Position numbers and translations under genes: made by a program. A stretch of 64,000 nt of DNA from positions 47,539,501 to 47,603,500 of the forward strand of contig NC_081844.1 in the NCBI RefSeq assembly GCF_963259705.1. Reading direction: 5' to 3'. The notes below the pieces were generated by a model. That model made no database searches, had not been told where the DNA came from, and saw only the letters and a program-made list of their open reading frames with translations. Source of the DNA: Myotis daubentonii (Eukaryota; Chordata; Mammalia; Chiroptera; Vespertilionidae). Each line of letters starts with the position of its first letter. The first letter of the stretch is position 1. Positions 1-12,396 of the stretch are shown piece after piece.

Positions 1-865
1 GGTTAAATAAGGACACATAGTGGACTGGCTTCTAAGAGATAGGCAGGGCGCGGACGTGGTGGGTTCTTCCCCCTGAGGGTATGCTGTGTGCCTGGCGCTA
101 GAAGCTGACCTCAGGGATTCTTTGGGGTGAGAGAAAGCTCCGAGAGCACGCGTGAGAGTGTTCTCCAGTCATGCCGAGGCCAGTGCAGATCCGAGGGGAG
201 GCACAGGGGCCCCCCAGTGCCCAGCCACAGCACAGTGAATCCTGCCATAGGTGGGCTGTGCAGACTCCTGCCAGACCTGACTGTTGAGCTCAGGGCACCC
301 ACCAGCTCTGGGTGGGCCAAGCTAATATCCGGGAGGAATCAGTATGTTCTGAAGTTGCCATGAGAGGGACCAAGACAGATTTCTAATTTTACCAGCCAGG
401 CCAGAGAAGGGAGTGAACTCGGGAGGGGGAACTCTAGTGAGGAGTCCAATGCCCAGGATGGGAGGAAAAAGGACACCAACTCAGAGGCCGTATGGGGGGA
501 GTAGGGCACTGCTTCCCGGTCAGTCCCACACGGAGACTCACACTGATTCCCGTGGGGGATCTTCGTCTTTGCTGCCCACGTCAGAGCTGGAGCGCAGCTG
601 AGCCTCCAGGGTTGTCAGGGGACCAGCGCCCGGCAGGTGAAATCCACTCTCAGAGGAGCTGGAACCCAAAGCCCAACAATCAGACCTGGGGGCTAAGTAG
701 GAAGGAACCTCATTCTCCCAGACACTGGAAGAGACCTAAGAGTAATAATGGTTTAGAGGGGGAATAGTGGGCGGAGGTGGCGTAGAATAGGAAGATAAAG
801 CATCTTCAGGCTTTTTCGGCTTTCAGCTCAAAAGAGGCTTAGGTGCAATTTTCTTCAGTTGTCCA
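1..865. other. intergenic DNA, moderately GC-rich, no gene recognised
   Basis: No exon, RNA gene or familiar repeat could be identified. The base composition is visibly richer in G and C than the AT-rich DNA after about 2500. Short open frames on both strands overlap one another and show no recognisable domain. It may be the remnant of an old LTR or simply unique sequence. Confidence 0.4.
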
Positions 866-1432
866 GAATCCGGGTCCATCCGAAACCAACTGCCTCGAAG
901 TCCTATACCTGAAGGCGACTGGTGGGGAAGTGGGTGCCACATCTTTCCTGGCCCCCAAGATCGACCCCCTGGGCCTGTCTCCCAAAAAGGCTGGTGATGA
1001 CGTTGCTAAAGCAACCGGTGACTGGAAGGGTCCGAGGATTACAGTGAAACTGACCCTTCAGAACAGACAGGCCCAGTTGGAGTCAGTGCCTTCTGCCTCT
1101 GCCCTGATCACCAAAGCCCTCAAAGGATCGCCAAAAGACAGAAAGAAGCAAAACAAAACAAAACCAAACGAAACATGAAGCACAGTGGGAATATCACTCT
1201 TGATGAGGTTGTCAGCCTTGCCCGGCAGATGCGGCACCGACCTTCAGCTAGAGAACTCCCTGGAAGCATTAAAGTGATGCTGGGACTGCCTAGTCTGGGG
1301 GCTGCAATGTTGATGGCCGCCACCCTCACGACATCATAGATGACATCAACAGTGGTGGGGTGGAATGCCCAGCTAGTTAAGCACTACAAAGGAAAATGTT
1401 GCAATTGAAGATCATTTAACGATAAAAAAAAA
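866..1432 (+). pseudogene. RPL12: RPL12 processed pseudogene (60S ribosomal protein L12 retrocopy)
   Basis: The translated sequence matches ribosomal protein L12 (uL11), a 165-residue protein of the 60S stalk base, from near its N terminus (a leucine-rich start, then [57 protein letters not shown]) to the C-terminal [12 protein letters not shown] region and the stop at about 1377. There are no introns, the RPL12-like 3' UTR follows (caaaggaaaatgttgcaatt), and an A-run lies at 1424-1432. These are the marks of a retrocopied mRNA. Disablements seen: the start region is eroded and has no clear ATG; an insertion of about 17 A/C-rich bases near 1149-1175 shifts the frame and brings a stop at 1178; a one-base deletion near 1283 shifts it again; and in the original frame a CAG codon has become TAG. 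It cannot make L12. The parent gene lies elsewhere. Confidence 0.93.
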
Positions 1433-4117
1433 GGGGGGGCTCATTTTCTGAATAGTTGTATCTAGAAGGAGCCGCCACCTGGTGAACATCGGAGGGTCTC
1501 TGGAAGCGTGGAGAGGTGGCCCTGCAGTCACCCTGGGATTCAGTCCTGTGCAAAGCCAACCAACAGCATCACCTCTCCCCACGACATTCCAAACCACTCC
1601 CAAGGCCCTTTCATAGAGTCGTATCTAGTGTATATCCAAATACACTGACTGTGCTGGAGAAGTGGTGGGGAAAGGAATACAACCAGAAAACATTAGGAAA
1701 AAGCCAGGGCCCTGAACTTGGGTCTCTGCTGGGCGAATCTCACCACTCCTTGTGCCCTCAGAGCTGAGTCTGCCACCCTCACTCCGGTTCTGTGGAAGCT
1801 GGCCCCGGGCCTGTGTGTGTCTCCCTGTGCCCTCAGAACCTTCAGGCCTGACACCCTGAGGCCTCACTACTTCCCCAACGCAGACACCTGCCTCACCCTG
1901 AGCCTGGGGACACTGCTGCCCTGGGCGGTATCCAGGGACACTTGCTGGTGAGGAGCCGGGAGAGATGCGATCCAGGGTCCTTCATGAATCCTTTGACTCA
2001 AATGATGGGCTTGTAAGAGAAATGAGCATTCTAGAGCTCACACAGAAGCAGCATTGTGGAAACGGAGGGCAGCTTCTGGAAGAACTGCAAATGTCTTCTC
2101 ACTGATGCCACGGGGCTGGGCAGGGTTGAGTGAGGTTGCCAACATCAGCAGCTGGAAATAATGGTGGTACAGAGGCGTCAGTGGCAGAGAACCTGAGTGA
2201 GGGTGGGAGACACAGCACACATCTGCAGGAATGAGTGGCAGGTGCAGGCCAGGTGTGTGTGGAGAGAGCTGGACCACGGCAGAACCTCACTGGCCGCCAA
2301 GAGGAGACGGGACCACCCAGAGATCCTTCTAGAGGCTCGGTGATTCCACTGCAAGGAACTGAAAACCAGAGGCTGCTTTTTATTATCTTTGAAACGATCG
2401 AGTTATGACTTGGTTGTCCCCGGCCAGTCTGCAATGGCCTAGAAAGCATGGGTTCCATGGATTTGAAACTAAAATAGTTAACTTTTGCCACATTAAAGTA
2501 ATTTAATTTGTCTAATATTTTCCCTTATTAATAAGCCACTACTTAAAATACCTATTCCATGCTCATCATTATGATAGGATAGGGGGTTTACTCATATATA
2601 AAAGACTTCACTATCCCTCTTTTTCAGGCAAGGAAATAGACACTCAGAAAGATTAAGTGAGACTCAAACCCAGGTCTGGTGTCTGAGTCTCAAACCCAGT
2701 CTTCCCACCATTCCACCACCCTTTTACTTTTACTGTGTACAGCGTGATGTCTCAACTGACTGTCTGGACTGGTCTTGAAAATTGCTCTTGCTACGGGTCC
2801 ATTTCTCTCTAGTTCATTCACACTGATTGCGCTTTTAAATGCTCTGTACCCAAAACAAGTCGATAAAAATGTATGAAGGCATTACCATTTGATTTAAGTG
2901 TATCTACTTATGACTCAGCCCCACAAAGATAATTGCAGAATAAGATGTTAGGGTGGCTTTGCAAAGCATAGTTTCAGTGCTTTTGTTTTCAAGATCAACA
3001 AAAGGGAAGATACTGAGCAAAAATAGGAGGCTTGCAGCACGTACTGAAAGCCGGATGACTCAGTGGGTTATTTAGCTTCTTTGTGTCCCCAAAATAAAGA
3101 AACTGGTCTTGAAGACGGTGGTATTTTCCTTGTCTTTTTTCATTGAAGTTCATTCCTTAAGCTTTCGTTTTCATTGGTTAATTTATGTACATACTTGCAG
3201 GGATAATGTGAAAAGATAGCTGTAAGAGTGTTAACTTTAATATTTGAAATGTATTATTAATAAGAGTCGATGTATAAATAATGAAGAGCGCGATGAACAA
3301 TGAATGTTTTTGAACCAACAAAATCGGTTGAGCAGTGGTTAGAGCAGAGTGCCTGATGCCTGGTGTGCCATGGTCTGCATTCTCCAAATCTTAGCAAGGC
3401 CAAGGATCACGCGGAACCAGGAAAACGTATCGGGGGAACTTTGAAACATTACAAATGAATTGTCTGCCAAGTCTTTCTGAAAAAGCAAAAACAAAACAAC
3501 TTGTAGGGAAGTTAAAGCAATCTATTAGTAGCCTCACTGCTATTCTCTCTTAATGATCATTTTAGTATTGAAAAGAAATCCCTCCCTTACATCTTCTATT
3601 TTAATTTGCAAAATACAAGTCAAGTAGGCTAGAAATTACTAAGGAAAATCATACTGCTGATGCCAGTGAGCTTCTTGGAATTCTTCATTGTTTGTTATTT
3701 GAAAGAAATACAGATGAATAATAAATATTGTTTTCTTTTATCTTACTCAAAAATGAGGCTGGCAGGACTGTTAAAAAAACATTGTTGGCATTCATGTTAA
3801 TTTCTTCATATATATTGCTTAGCTCTCAAATTACATTAAGGCGACACAACATTGAGTTTTCTATTTGGTTCTATACCTTTGCATTAATAATGCATGCAGT
3901 TATTTGCAAAGAAAATTTTACATTCCTAGGGAGATGTATTTGGTTATGGGACTTTAGAGTGTTTCAAGTTATACCTAGCCACGTACACTTTAAGGCTACC
4001 TCTGTACTAAAATGCTCATTAATCCATAGCTCTGAGCATTTGCATTTTTATTATGGAAGGGCCCTGAGCAAAGGTGCCTTGCTCATTGCTCTCTAAAAGG
4101 ATTTCCTTTTAGGCCTC
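1433..4117. other. intergenic DNA with degraded MIR-like sequence
   Basis: No gene was recognised. The part up to about 2480 is relatively GC-rich and unassigned. About 2600-2720 has the look of an old MIR SINE (aggcaaggaaatagacactcag, then a run about unresolved tract and caaacccag phrases). From 2740 to 4117 the DNA is AT-rich. An open frame of 122 codons at 3728-4096 has no known motif and is treated as chance. Confidence 0.4.
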
Positions 4118-4478
4118 TGCCTCAGTCTTTTCAGAGTACCATAACAAAATAGCGTAGGCCATGTGGCTTATAAACAGCATTTATTTCTCTGGAGCCTGGG
4201 GAATCCAAGACCAAGGCATTGGCAGAATCAGGGTCTGGTGAGGAGTCCACTTCCTGGTTCCCAGAGGGCATCTTCTCGGGTTGTCCTCACATGATGGAAG
4301 GGGCCAGGGATCTCTCTGGGGTCTCTTTTGTATGGGCACTAATTTCATTCATGAAGGCTCCAACTTCATCATATAATCACCTCCCAAATGCTCCACCTCC
4401 AAATACCCCCACATTGGGAAGTAGGTTTCAATGTATAAATTTGAGGGGGGAGGGGACACAAACATTCAGTCCATAGCA
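4118..4478 (-). mobile_element. MLT1-type LTR (ERVL-MaLR), reverse orientation
   Basis: Read on the minus strand the element begins TGCTATGGACTGAATG, continues with GTTTGTGTCCCC, GGGAGGTGATTA, TTAGTGCCC, AGAGACCCCAGAGAG, CCATCATGTGAGGACA and TTATAAGCCAC, and ends near TGAGGCA. These are the ordered landmarks of mammalian MLT1 solo LTRs. The length (361 bp) and the TG...CA ends agree. No 5-bp target duplication could be confirmed, as expected for an element of this age. No internal retroviral sequence is attached. Confidence 0.85.
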
Positions 4479-5888
4479 AACTGATAGCTGATACTGCGCA
4501 TTTCACAATGACTAGAGGCCCAGTTGCAGCACCTGTTTTGGAGAGGGAGGGGCTGGGTGGAATCTACTTTCTAACTTCAAAGTAAATGACCTGGATATCT
4601 CTAGACCAGTTCATCATAACCTGTTTCCTACCATGAAGGAGGACGTCTTTTCATAGGAAAGAAAACTGAGATTTTTGATGTGTTTATTTCTTCAGTCATT
4701 TTTTTAAAGCTATTTTTCTCTAAAGTACATAAGCTTCATAACAATGGAGGGTGTTTGATTTTAGAGACTGGAAGTGTCCAAGCACGATATTGCTTTCCTC
4801 TTTCTTTTGGCATGGTTGGAAGTGAATTTATACCATGATAATGATGTGTTTAGGAGTCATTTAAAATATATAACCAAAGGGGACTTGTACTCCTATATTC
4901 ATTACAATCAGGTAGGTTCTAATTGAAAATAAGTCAGAGATTTTAAGAAAGGAAACTTTTGACTGATCAAAACACTGTAAGATATAGAGAACTCACTGGG
5001 AAGTTGATTTGTGTTATCTTCTGTGAGTTCCTTTGGGTAGGTTAAAAATATCATATGAGGAAAGATTGCATGAAAACAAAGGTAATGTGAATAATTTATT
5101 GGAGAAATAAGTCATTGCTTTCACTAGAGGGGAAAAATGCCACATCTGAGTAAACAAGATGCAGGCAAGGCCTCCACAGCAGTTGAACACCACTTGTATG
5201 ACCAGAATAACAGTGAACTGGATTATTTATATGACAGTTGTTCTCCTCTATCCTCTCCCTCTTCCTCCAATTATGTTGCCATTTCTAGGCTCCACCACAT
5301 CTCCCAGCCCCAACAATTAGAAACAACGTCCTATCTTTTCCCAAATCTGAATATCTCCTTCTCCTCACACAATGTTTTCCAGCTAGCTTTTCCTTCTTAA
5401 TGTCTACCAAATGAGTATACTCTGACAGATTATTTATAGCAATCTGATAACCTTCTAAGGCACTTGTGGAGATATGGTTAAAAATGAGACCAGTGATTCA
5501 ACAATTGAAAATTACTAAATAGTTTCTCAAGGGAAACTGTTGACAACTGCTTTAAGTTTTATTTGTGATAACTCCTTCCTCATAACCCTGAGAGTCATGA
5601 AGATCATAAGGAACAAGTGACTATAAATCTTTTATAGCATCTTTACGTGTTTTGCAGCTCTTCTCAGCGTAAGGTAGATGCCACGGAAACAATGACAATG
5701 GCTAAACTCAGCTAGAAATACTTGCTGTTATATATGCCACATGTAGGATATGGTTCTTTCCTTCCTTCAAAGCAGGAAGGAGGAAATCTGAAGAGTAACA
5801 TTCTAATGACACTGTAATTCATTCATGTTCATTGCAAGGATTATGTCTTGAGATTTTGCTATTTGTTGGATCTTATTGCCTTCATTTT
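4479..5888. other. AT-rich intergenic DNA, no gene
   Basis: Nothing coding was recognised. A short stretch at 4512-4530 resembles the reversed 3' tip of a Helitron (CTAG followed by aggcccagt) but has no matching 5' end. An open frame at 5137-5400 shows no known domain. Confidence 0.45.
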
Positions 5889-5923
5889 AAAAACATATAT
5901 ATTTGTATTGATTTCCGGCAGGA

Positions 5924-5980
<57 letters not shown>

Positions 5981-6156
5981 TCAATGATGAGAGAGAATTA
6001 TCGATCAGCTGCCTCCTGTATGCCCCCCACCCCCCCACCCTCAAACCCCACCCCTGGCGATTGAGCACACAACCAGGCATGTGCCCTGACCAGGAATCCA
6101 ACTATGACCTCCTGGTTCATAGGTTGATGCTCAACCACTGAGCCTCACCAGTTGGG
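5889..6156 (-). mobile_element. VES SINE with expanded (GA)n tract, reverse orientation
   Basis: On the minus strand a tRNA-derived head (ACTGGTGAGGCTCAGTGGTTG) and a B-box-like region (GGTCAGGGCACATGCC) are followed by the GATCGATAATTCTCTCTCAT-type body and a long CT tract, here a (GA)n run on the + strand at 5929-5975. Target duplications ttgccttcatttt flank it at 5876-5888 and 6157-6169. Confidence 0.92.
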
Positions 6157-6984
6157 TTGCCTTCATTTTTAACACAAGGAAATGGAGGTTATGAGAAGTT
6201 AAATGACTTTTATAAGGGTCACTTAGATAAGATCCAGATTGGAGCAAGTCTGATATCAGACTCCTCTGCTATGTGGCCCTCAATCGTTAGTGGCTCTATG
6301 CGTATCTTTATTACCCTCACTGCCAGCTTCTTTCTCAACAATCCTAAATGGATTATACCTTTTTGATTCTACAGAAATAGTCTTATTTAATCCTAAAATT
6401 GTTTTAGCAAAATTTGTAATTTTTCAGTCCTCGAAATTCTAGTTACATTTTACACAACTTCCAACTCCCAGAAATGTGACATAGTGCATAGTTGAGAAAC
6501 TGTTGCTATAAAACACCTATTATTGCTGAAAAGAAATAATTTATACACAGCTCATTTGTAAGTGATATCTGCAGGAGACAAAAATAGTGTAGGAGCTATA
6601 GGTGCTATAATCCCGGGGAAATGTGGTGTGGCAGGAATGTGTGCTTTCCTACATCTAGGAGTTGGGATTTAAATGTGCTCAGGGTGTGAGACCTTAGGCT
6701 GTGAGCTCATGCAAAATACAGAATTAGAGTCAATAAATCTGCATGAATTCCGGACCCTCAAAAAGCTGTCTGTAGTAAAAGTATGGACTATTTTTAAAAA
6801 GCCACCTTCCCTGTAGCACATAAAGTCAACAAAGAAGCTTGTCAATTTGGATTCTAAGTGGAAGGAAATAGTCTCCCCTGAGAATCTGTAACCTTACCCA
6901 GTTCTTACTCTGGCTTGGAATTTGAATTTATACCAGGGTTTGGAAGCATTTTCCTTAAAGGAAATGTAAATATTACCAGCTTTA
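6157..6984. other. AT-rich intergenic DNA, no gene
   Basis: No recognisable exon or repeat beyond the SINE target duplication at its left edge. Open frames are under 70 codons. Confidence 0.4.
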
Positions 6985-7098
6985 AGGGCCACACAGTCTC
7001 CATTGTAGCTATTCAACTCTGCCAGTGTAGAATGAAAGCTGCTGTAGACAATATGTAAACAAATGGGCATGTTTGTGTTTCAATAAAACTTTTTTTAC
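6985..7098 (+). mobile_element. ancient mammalian repeat fragment
   Basis: The stretch reads like a widespread old mammalian repeat (agggccacacagtctc, gctattcaactctgcc, gacaatatgtaaacaaatg, ttcaataaaactttttttac). The same family appears in the opposite orientation at about 54690-54850. I recognise the family by its phrasing but cannot name it with certainty. Confidence 0.6.
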
Positions 7099-7099
7099 A

Positions 7100-7275
7100 G
7101 GCAGTGGGGGAGGACGAAGAGGGTAAATGGGGTCAATCAAATACATGGTGGCAGAAGGAGACTAGATTTTGGGTGGTGAGCATACAATTAACTATGCAGA
7201 TGCATTATATTAGTAAGTGTACAACTAAAATTTATACAATGTTATTAACCAGTGTTATCCCAACAAATTTAACAA
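7100..7275 (+). mobile_element. L1 3' end fragment
   Basis: The phrases gggtggtgagcatacaatt, aagtgtacaactaaaattta and ttattaaccagtgttatccc are typical of L1 3' UTR tails in laurasiatherian mammals. The fragment lies in the sense orientation, next to a separate L1 ORF2 piece. Confidence 0.65.
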
Positions 7276-7279
7276 TCCA

Positions 7280-7450
7280 ATTAAAAAGAGAGCAAAGGAC
7301 CTAAACAGTCACTTCTCCAAAGAGGACATACAGATGGCCAATCGACATATGGAAAAAATGCTCAAAGTCATTAATCATCAGAAAAATGCAAATTAAAACC
7401 ACAATGAGATACCACCTCACACCTGTCAGAAAGGCTATCATTAATTTAAA
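7280..7450 (+). mobile_element. L1 ORF2 3' fragment
   Basis: Sequence such as cagtcacttctccaaagagg, acatacagatggccaatcg, aatgctcaaagtcattaat and aaccacaatgagataccacc is the well-conserved 3' part of LINE-1 ORF2, in sense orientation. It is short and 5' truncated, with no intact frame. Confidence 0.85.
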
Positions 7451-7488
7451 AAAATTTCTAATTCTTTTTTAATTTTAATTAATTAATT

Positions 7489-7665
7489 TTTTAAAAATCT
7501 TTATTGTTGAAAGTATTACATATGTCCCCATTTTTTTCCCTGTTGACCCCTTCTAGCCTGCCCCTGCCCACCCCAGGCCTTTACCACCCTACTGTCTGTG
7601 TCCATGGTTTATACATATATGCATACAAGTTCTTTGACCTCTTCCCACCCACCTCCGCCTAATAA
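7489..7665 (-). mobile_element. L1 3' UTR, reverse orientation
   Basis: On the minus strand a purine/C-rich 3' UTR (CCATGGACACAGACAGTAGG ... GGACATATGTAATACTTTC) ends in AACAATAAAGATTTTTAAAA, that is a polyadenylation signal and A-rich tail. Related L1 3' ends occur at 26667-26815 and 59066-59193. Confidence 0.7.
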
Positions 7666-7768
7666 AAAAAAAAGTAAACTTTATTTACAAAAGAGGAGCT
7701 GGTTTGCTGAATGCTGATTTATAATGTCTGCCTGGTCTAATGGACTACAAGTCAAAACTCTGATATAA

Positions 7769-8327
<559 letters not shown>

Positions 8328-8336
8328 AAAAATTGG

Positions 8337-9215
8337 TCCCGTCCAGTGATAACTCTAAGGCTCCTGGACAAAGCAAACATAACAACTGCTCTGAAGGGAT
8401 CACCCATTCGCTCAGGCTGAGGGATGCCCTCACTGAGGAGGAACACACACTCCTGGACACAAAGCCTGTAAGGAAACAGATCACCATGCCTGAGACTCTG
8501 CGGACACAATAACTAGGAGGACTGGGTTCCCTGAGACTTTCAGATAACAGAACTAATAGATAAGGACTATGAAATGAATATAATGTGAGTAAGGGCATAA
8601 AGGATTCTAAAATACGAGAAAATAATAAGAGGCTAGAAAAAAACCAACATGTTGATTGGAAAAAATAATTAAATATAATTTCTATAAATGAAAAGCAAAA
8701 GTCATTGAAATGAAATATTAATAGAAAAGTTAAAAAAACAGAAGTGAACCTTAATAAACTCTAAGTTATGTCTGAGGAAATTACCCATATTACATAACTT
8801 GAAGAGATGAAGAGATGGAATATATAAAAGAGAGGTACATTGGGATGGAAAAGAAAACATCTAATTTACAACTACCCTTATACAACTTATGGGTCTCTTG
8901 AGAAAGAGAATCAAGACAATGTGAGAAATGTAATATTAAAAGATACAATATTTGAAAAATGTTTAGAATTGCCAAAAGATGTATTCTCAGATTTCATGAT
9001 TCCCAGTGAGACCTAAGCAGAATAGTTTAAAAGCGATTAGCGAAAAAAGACCAATTACTGACAAAGGAATGATCATTTCTTTGGAATGTCTCCAGACTCC
9101 TTAACAGTAAAAACAAAAGCAAAGGCAGTGGAAATCATTTTGAAGTACTAAGAGAAAAATCCATGTCAGAATTCTGTATGCAGTTAGATAATCATTTGAG
9201 GGTGAAAAAAAATTA
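8337..9215 (+). mobile_element. ancient L1-like (L1M/HAL1-type) fragment
   Basis: The A-rich sequence, with phrases such as aggaatgatcatttctttgg, agagaaaaatccatgtcaga and ttctgtatgcagttagataatc, resembles the degraded 3' coding part of old mammalian L1 elements in sense orientation. It is heavily mutated, so the subfamily and exact ends are uncertain. The RPL32 retrocopy sits at its left edge. Confidence 0.5.
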
Positions 9216-10149
9216 ATGTGTTAGACCACCACTTCATAACACTGATTACTTTATCCTTTCTAAAGCTCTCCCTCTTTCCTTCTACTTTCCTGATTATCCA
9301 TTTCTTCTTAGTGAAGATATCTCTGTTCTTTTCCACCAAACTGTGAAAATTTCAAGAAAACTTCTTGGCTCTCTGTCCTTCTTCATCATTTGCCCTCAAG
9401 TCTTCAAGTCTGTGTGACTTGCAGATTCATGTTTCTTTTGCCCATATCTCACCAAAATTCCAGTCCTGGATCATAGGGCAACAGGAAATGTCCAGTTCAT
9501 TGTGTGACTGAAAGTGTTTCAAGTAGCTTTTACTGTCTCTCCATGTTGCCACCAGTGGCTAAGTTAGGTATCATTTCCTGTGTCTCTATGTCTTTCAATG
9601 CCATCATCAGTTCCCAGTTACCTAACATTAAAAGTGTGGGAGTTACTGTCCCTCTTCCCCTCCATTCTCATAGCTGATCTGTTACTACAACTTCTTATAT
9701 TTATTCAAAACATTAATTTGTTCTTATTATAACATCACTTAATGTAGGTATTTTGTTTCTATATTCATGAAGTGGCCAATAGCTTCCCCAAGGATCTCCC
9801 GATCCTGGTCTTTACCTCTTCTGATCTAAACCAAAGACTGGTGCCAGGTCACAGCTACTTTCTTCTTGGTAATCACCTCCCTTGGTCTGCATTCTTCATA
9901 AGTGAATATCCAGCTTTATCACATCGACATTGAAATGTCCTGATGTCCTGGACCTGTAGTTTGAACTCACTTTATCAGTTTCATAATTCCCCTTAGATAC
10001 GTCCGCATCTTACTTGGGACCATTTTGTGTTTCCTTCCTTAACTATGTTTTTGTTTCATGTCTTATATCTCATGACCTCAGAACCTTGTTTTCATTTTGT
10101 CAAGACTGAAACGATATTTTATAACTGACTGTATGAGCCCTCCTAAATT
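9216..10149. other. intergenic DNA, no gene
   Basis: Pyrimidine-rich, AT-rich sequence with no recognisable exon, RNA or repeat family. Confidence 0.4.

Positions 10150-10209
<60 letters not shown>
10150..10209. repeat. (TA)n microsatellite
   Basis: About 60 bp of near-perfect alternating A and T, with one C interruption near its left end. Confidence 0.97.
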
Positions 10210-10211
<2 letters not shown>

Positions 10212-11620
10212 CATGGGGCTTTATAGGGACTGTGTGTGTATGTGTGTTCCACATCTTTACCTCAGACCAAGGGAAGGGATGTCCTGAAAAAGAGGGAGCC
10301 TTTGTGGCCCCTCAGATCACATTGCTAGAGGCTGCTGTCTCTATTTCTTAGCTGCCCTGGACTTCATGGCTCAGCTTCCCAATCGATTAAAGTTCCTTAA
10401 TAATTAAAAACAATACCAACACTGTCCTTCACCACTTTTGCATCTTCTTCCCCTTCTCTATATCTAAGCCTGGATACATAGAAGGTGCTTAATAAATGCT
10501 GGTTGAATAAATGACTAAGTACCATTTGTGAGTATCATAGCACAACATAGTGAATCTTCCACTTGAACTGAGGTAGAGCCTTTGGGAGTCACCTCGTCGG
10601 GGTTAATCATGAAACACCTCTGAGCAGACCTTTGGTGTCCTGGGTTACCTCTTGTGTTGGTCTCTCCTAGAATACATTTCCTTTTAATAAAAAATGACAT
10701 CCTAGCTCTGGCCTCTTTCACTTTCTCTTGAGATGCTTTCAGAATTAGGCAATGGCAGAGATCTTTAGGAAGTGTGGATTTATATTTGTAACTGATTTTC
10801 CATCAAACGTGATATACCTTGGTGTGATATTAGCCTTTTTCTCATACTCTTTAGCAGCTCGTTTTTTATCAGTGTAAACATGATATGTATTTTTCCTTCA
10901 GTTTTTAATTTTTTTTTCTGTGAAGCAAATACCTGAGATGCTTAATGCAAAATGTAACGCTTTGATTAGCCATTTAGATATTGTCTCCATTTTGTTAGAC
11001 GCTGATGTTAGCAAGGGTGGCGTCCATCTGTCTCTCATGGCCTACTGGGAGCTTTGGAACCACAGTAGCAGCGATTGCCTATTTAGTGCCACAGAGAACA
11101 AAGCCTGCGATATTTTAAGCACCATTACTCTCACAAAAAGGCAATGATTGTTAGCCTCCTTAAAGTACCAGTAAAGAGATGGTACTTTAAAACAACAACA
11201 ACAATTAATCATGACAGAAGGACTCAGATGGGGGGAAAGGACAGATGGATCTCATCACAAACTACCCCTAACCTGAATTGCCAGTGCCCTAGGAATGTTT
11301 GTATGAACACCGAGAGGGAAAAAAAATATCAGAGATAAAAATCTACAATAGTTTTTGCCATCAAATTTTTAGATGAACGTAATGATGAATACATTGATAA
11401 CACAGTGAACACCGTGAAGTTAAAAAAAAATTTGGCATAATAAACGTCAACAGTCATCAAGTATTTAATTGATTCAGAGGTAATATAGACATTGGCAAGG
11501 CTCAAATGTAAGCATGTTTAAGTTATTTTTAAGGTTCACTCTAGTATTACCATCATATTGCCTTGTGTAATGCCTGTTCCACTCTAACCTTGTGTGGCTT
11601 TAATAGTTCACTAAGACTTG
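10210..11620. other. intergenic DNA with MIR-like scrap and a short perfect hairpin
   Basis: About 10470-10515 carries the MIR-type phrase gaaggtgcttaataaatgct. A 10-bp perfect inverted repeat (ttaaagtacc at 11160-11169, ggtactttaa at 11181-11190, 11-base loop) has no assigned role. No gene was recognised. Confidence 0.45.
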
Positions 11621-11963
11621 CCCAGCTGGTGTGGCTCAGTGGTTGAGTGTCGACCTATGAATCAGGAAGTCACAGTTTGATTCCCGGTCAGGGCACATGC
11701 CACGGTTTCAGGCTCGATCCCCAGTCGATCAATGATTCTCTCTCATTATTGTTGTTTCTATCTCTCATTCCCTCTTCCTTCCTCTCTGAAATCAATATAT
11801 ATATATATATAATTTTAAATATATAAATATATATAATTTTAAATATATATATAATTTTAAATATATGTAAATGTATAATTTTAAATATATGTAAATATAT
11901 ATAATTTTAAAATATATATATAATTTATATATATAATTATATATATATAATTTTAAAATATGG
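11621..11963 (+). mobile_element. VES SINE with long AT-rich tail array
   Basis: The tRNA-like head (ctggtgtggctcagtggttg) and the B-box region (acagtttgattcccggtcag) lead into the CT-rich body and a short tail. From about 11796 the tail has become an imperfect array of aattttaaatatatat units some 165 bp long. Seventeen-base target duplications with one mismatch (tagttcactaagMcttg) at 11604-11620 and 11964-11980 enclose both SINE and array, so the array belongs to the insertion. Confidence 0.92.
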
Positions 11964-12173
11964 TAGTTCACTAAGCCTTGACCTACATGGGGCAAACTTT
12001 TCTGAACGGTGATTAAGATTTAATGCCACATGATCCCTGGACATTTTCAAATGTAAAGATGCACATAGGGTTTGGGAGAATCTTAAATTATTAACATCAA
12101 CCAAATAATAGATAGGTGAATATTTTGCTAACTTTGTCGCTATTTCTTAGCTTTATATGTACATCTCCTTAGT

Positions 12174-12396
12174 CAGTGGTTCTCAACCTTCCTAATGCCG
12201 CGACCCTTTAATACAGGTCCTCATGTTGTGGTGACCCCCAATTTCATTGTTACAAATTGAACATAATTAAAGCATAGTGATTAATCACAAAAACAATATG
12301 TAATTATAGATGTGTTTTCCGATGGTCTTAGGCGACCCCTGTGAAAGGGTCGTTCGCCCCCCAAAGGGGTCACGACCCACAGGTTGAGAACCGCTG
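12174..12396 (+). mobile_element. SPIN-like non-autonomous hAT transposon
   Basis: The element starts CAGTGGTTCTCAACC and ends with the inverted GGTTGAGAACCGCTG, the SPIN/hAT terminal inverted repeat, and carries the internal phrases taatgccgcgaccctttaat and ggcgacccctgtgaaagg. It is 223 bp with no transposase. The flanks are ccttagt on the left and ccttagat on the right, an 8-bp target duplication with one base lost. SPIN elements are known to have entered several tetrapod lineages horizontally. Confidence 0.93.

Noticed and set aside
3728..4096. 122-codon frame, hydrophobic
   Set aside because: AT-rich sequence, no motif, no retrocopy or splice evidence.
4512..4530. Helitron 3' tip (CTAG plus aggcccagt, reversed)
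   Set aside because: Only about 15 bases fit and no 5' end was found to the right; too short to call.
10097..10351. Frames translating microsatellites (IYIY, SLSL or VCVC runs) here and at other (TA)n, (GA)n and (TG)n tracts
   Set aside because: Simple-sequence DNA translates to repetitive peptides in several frames; no gene context.
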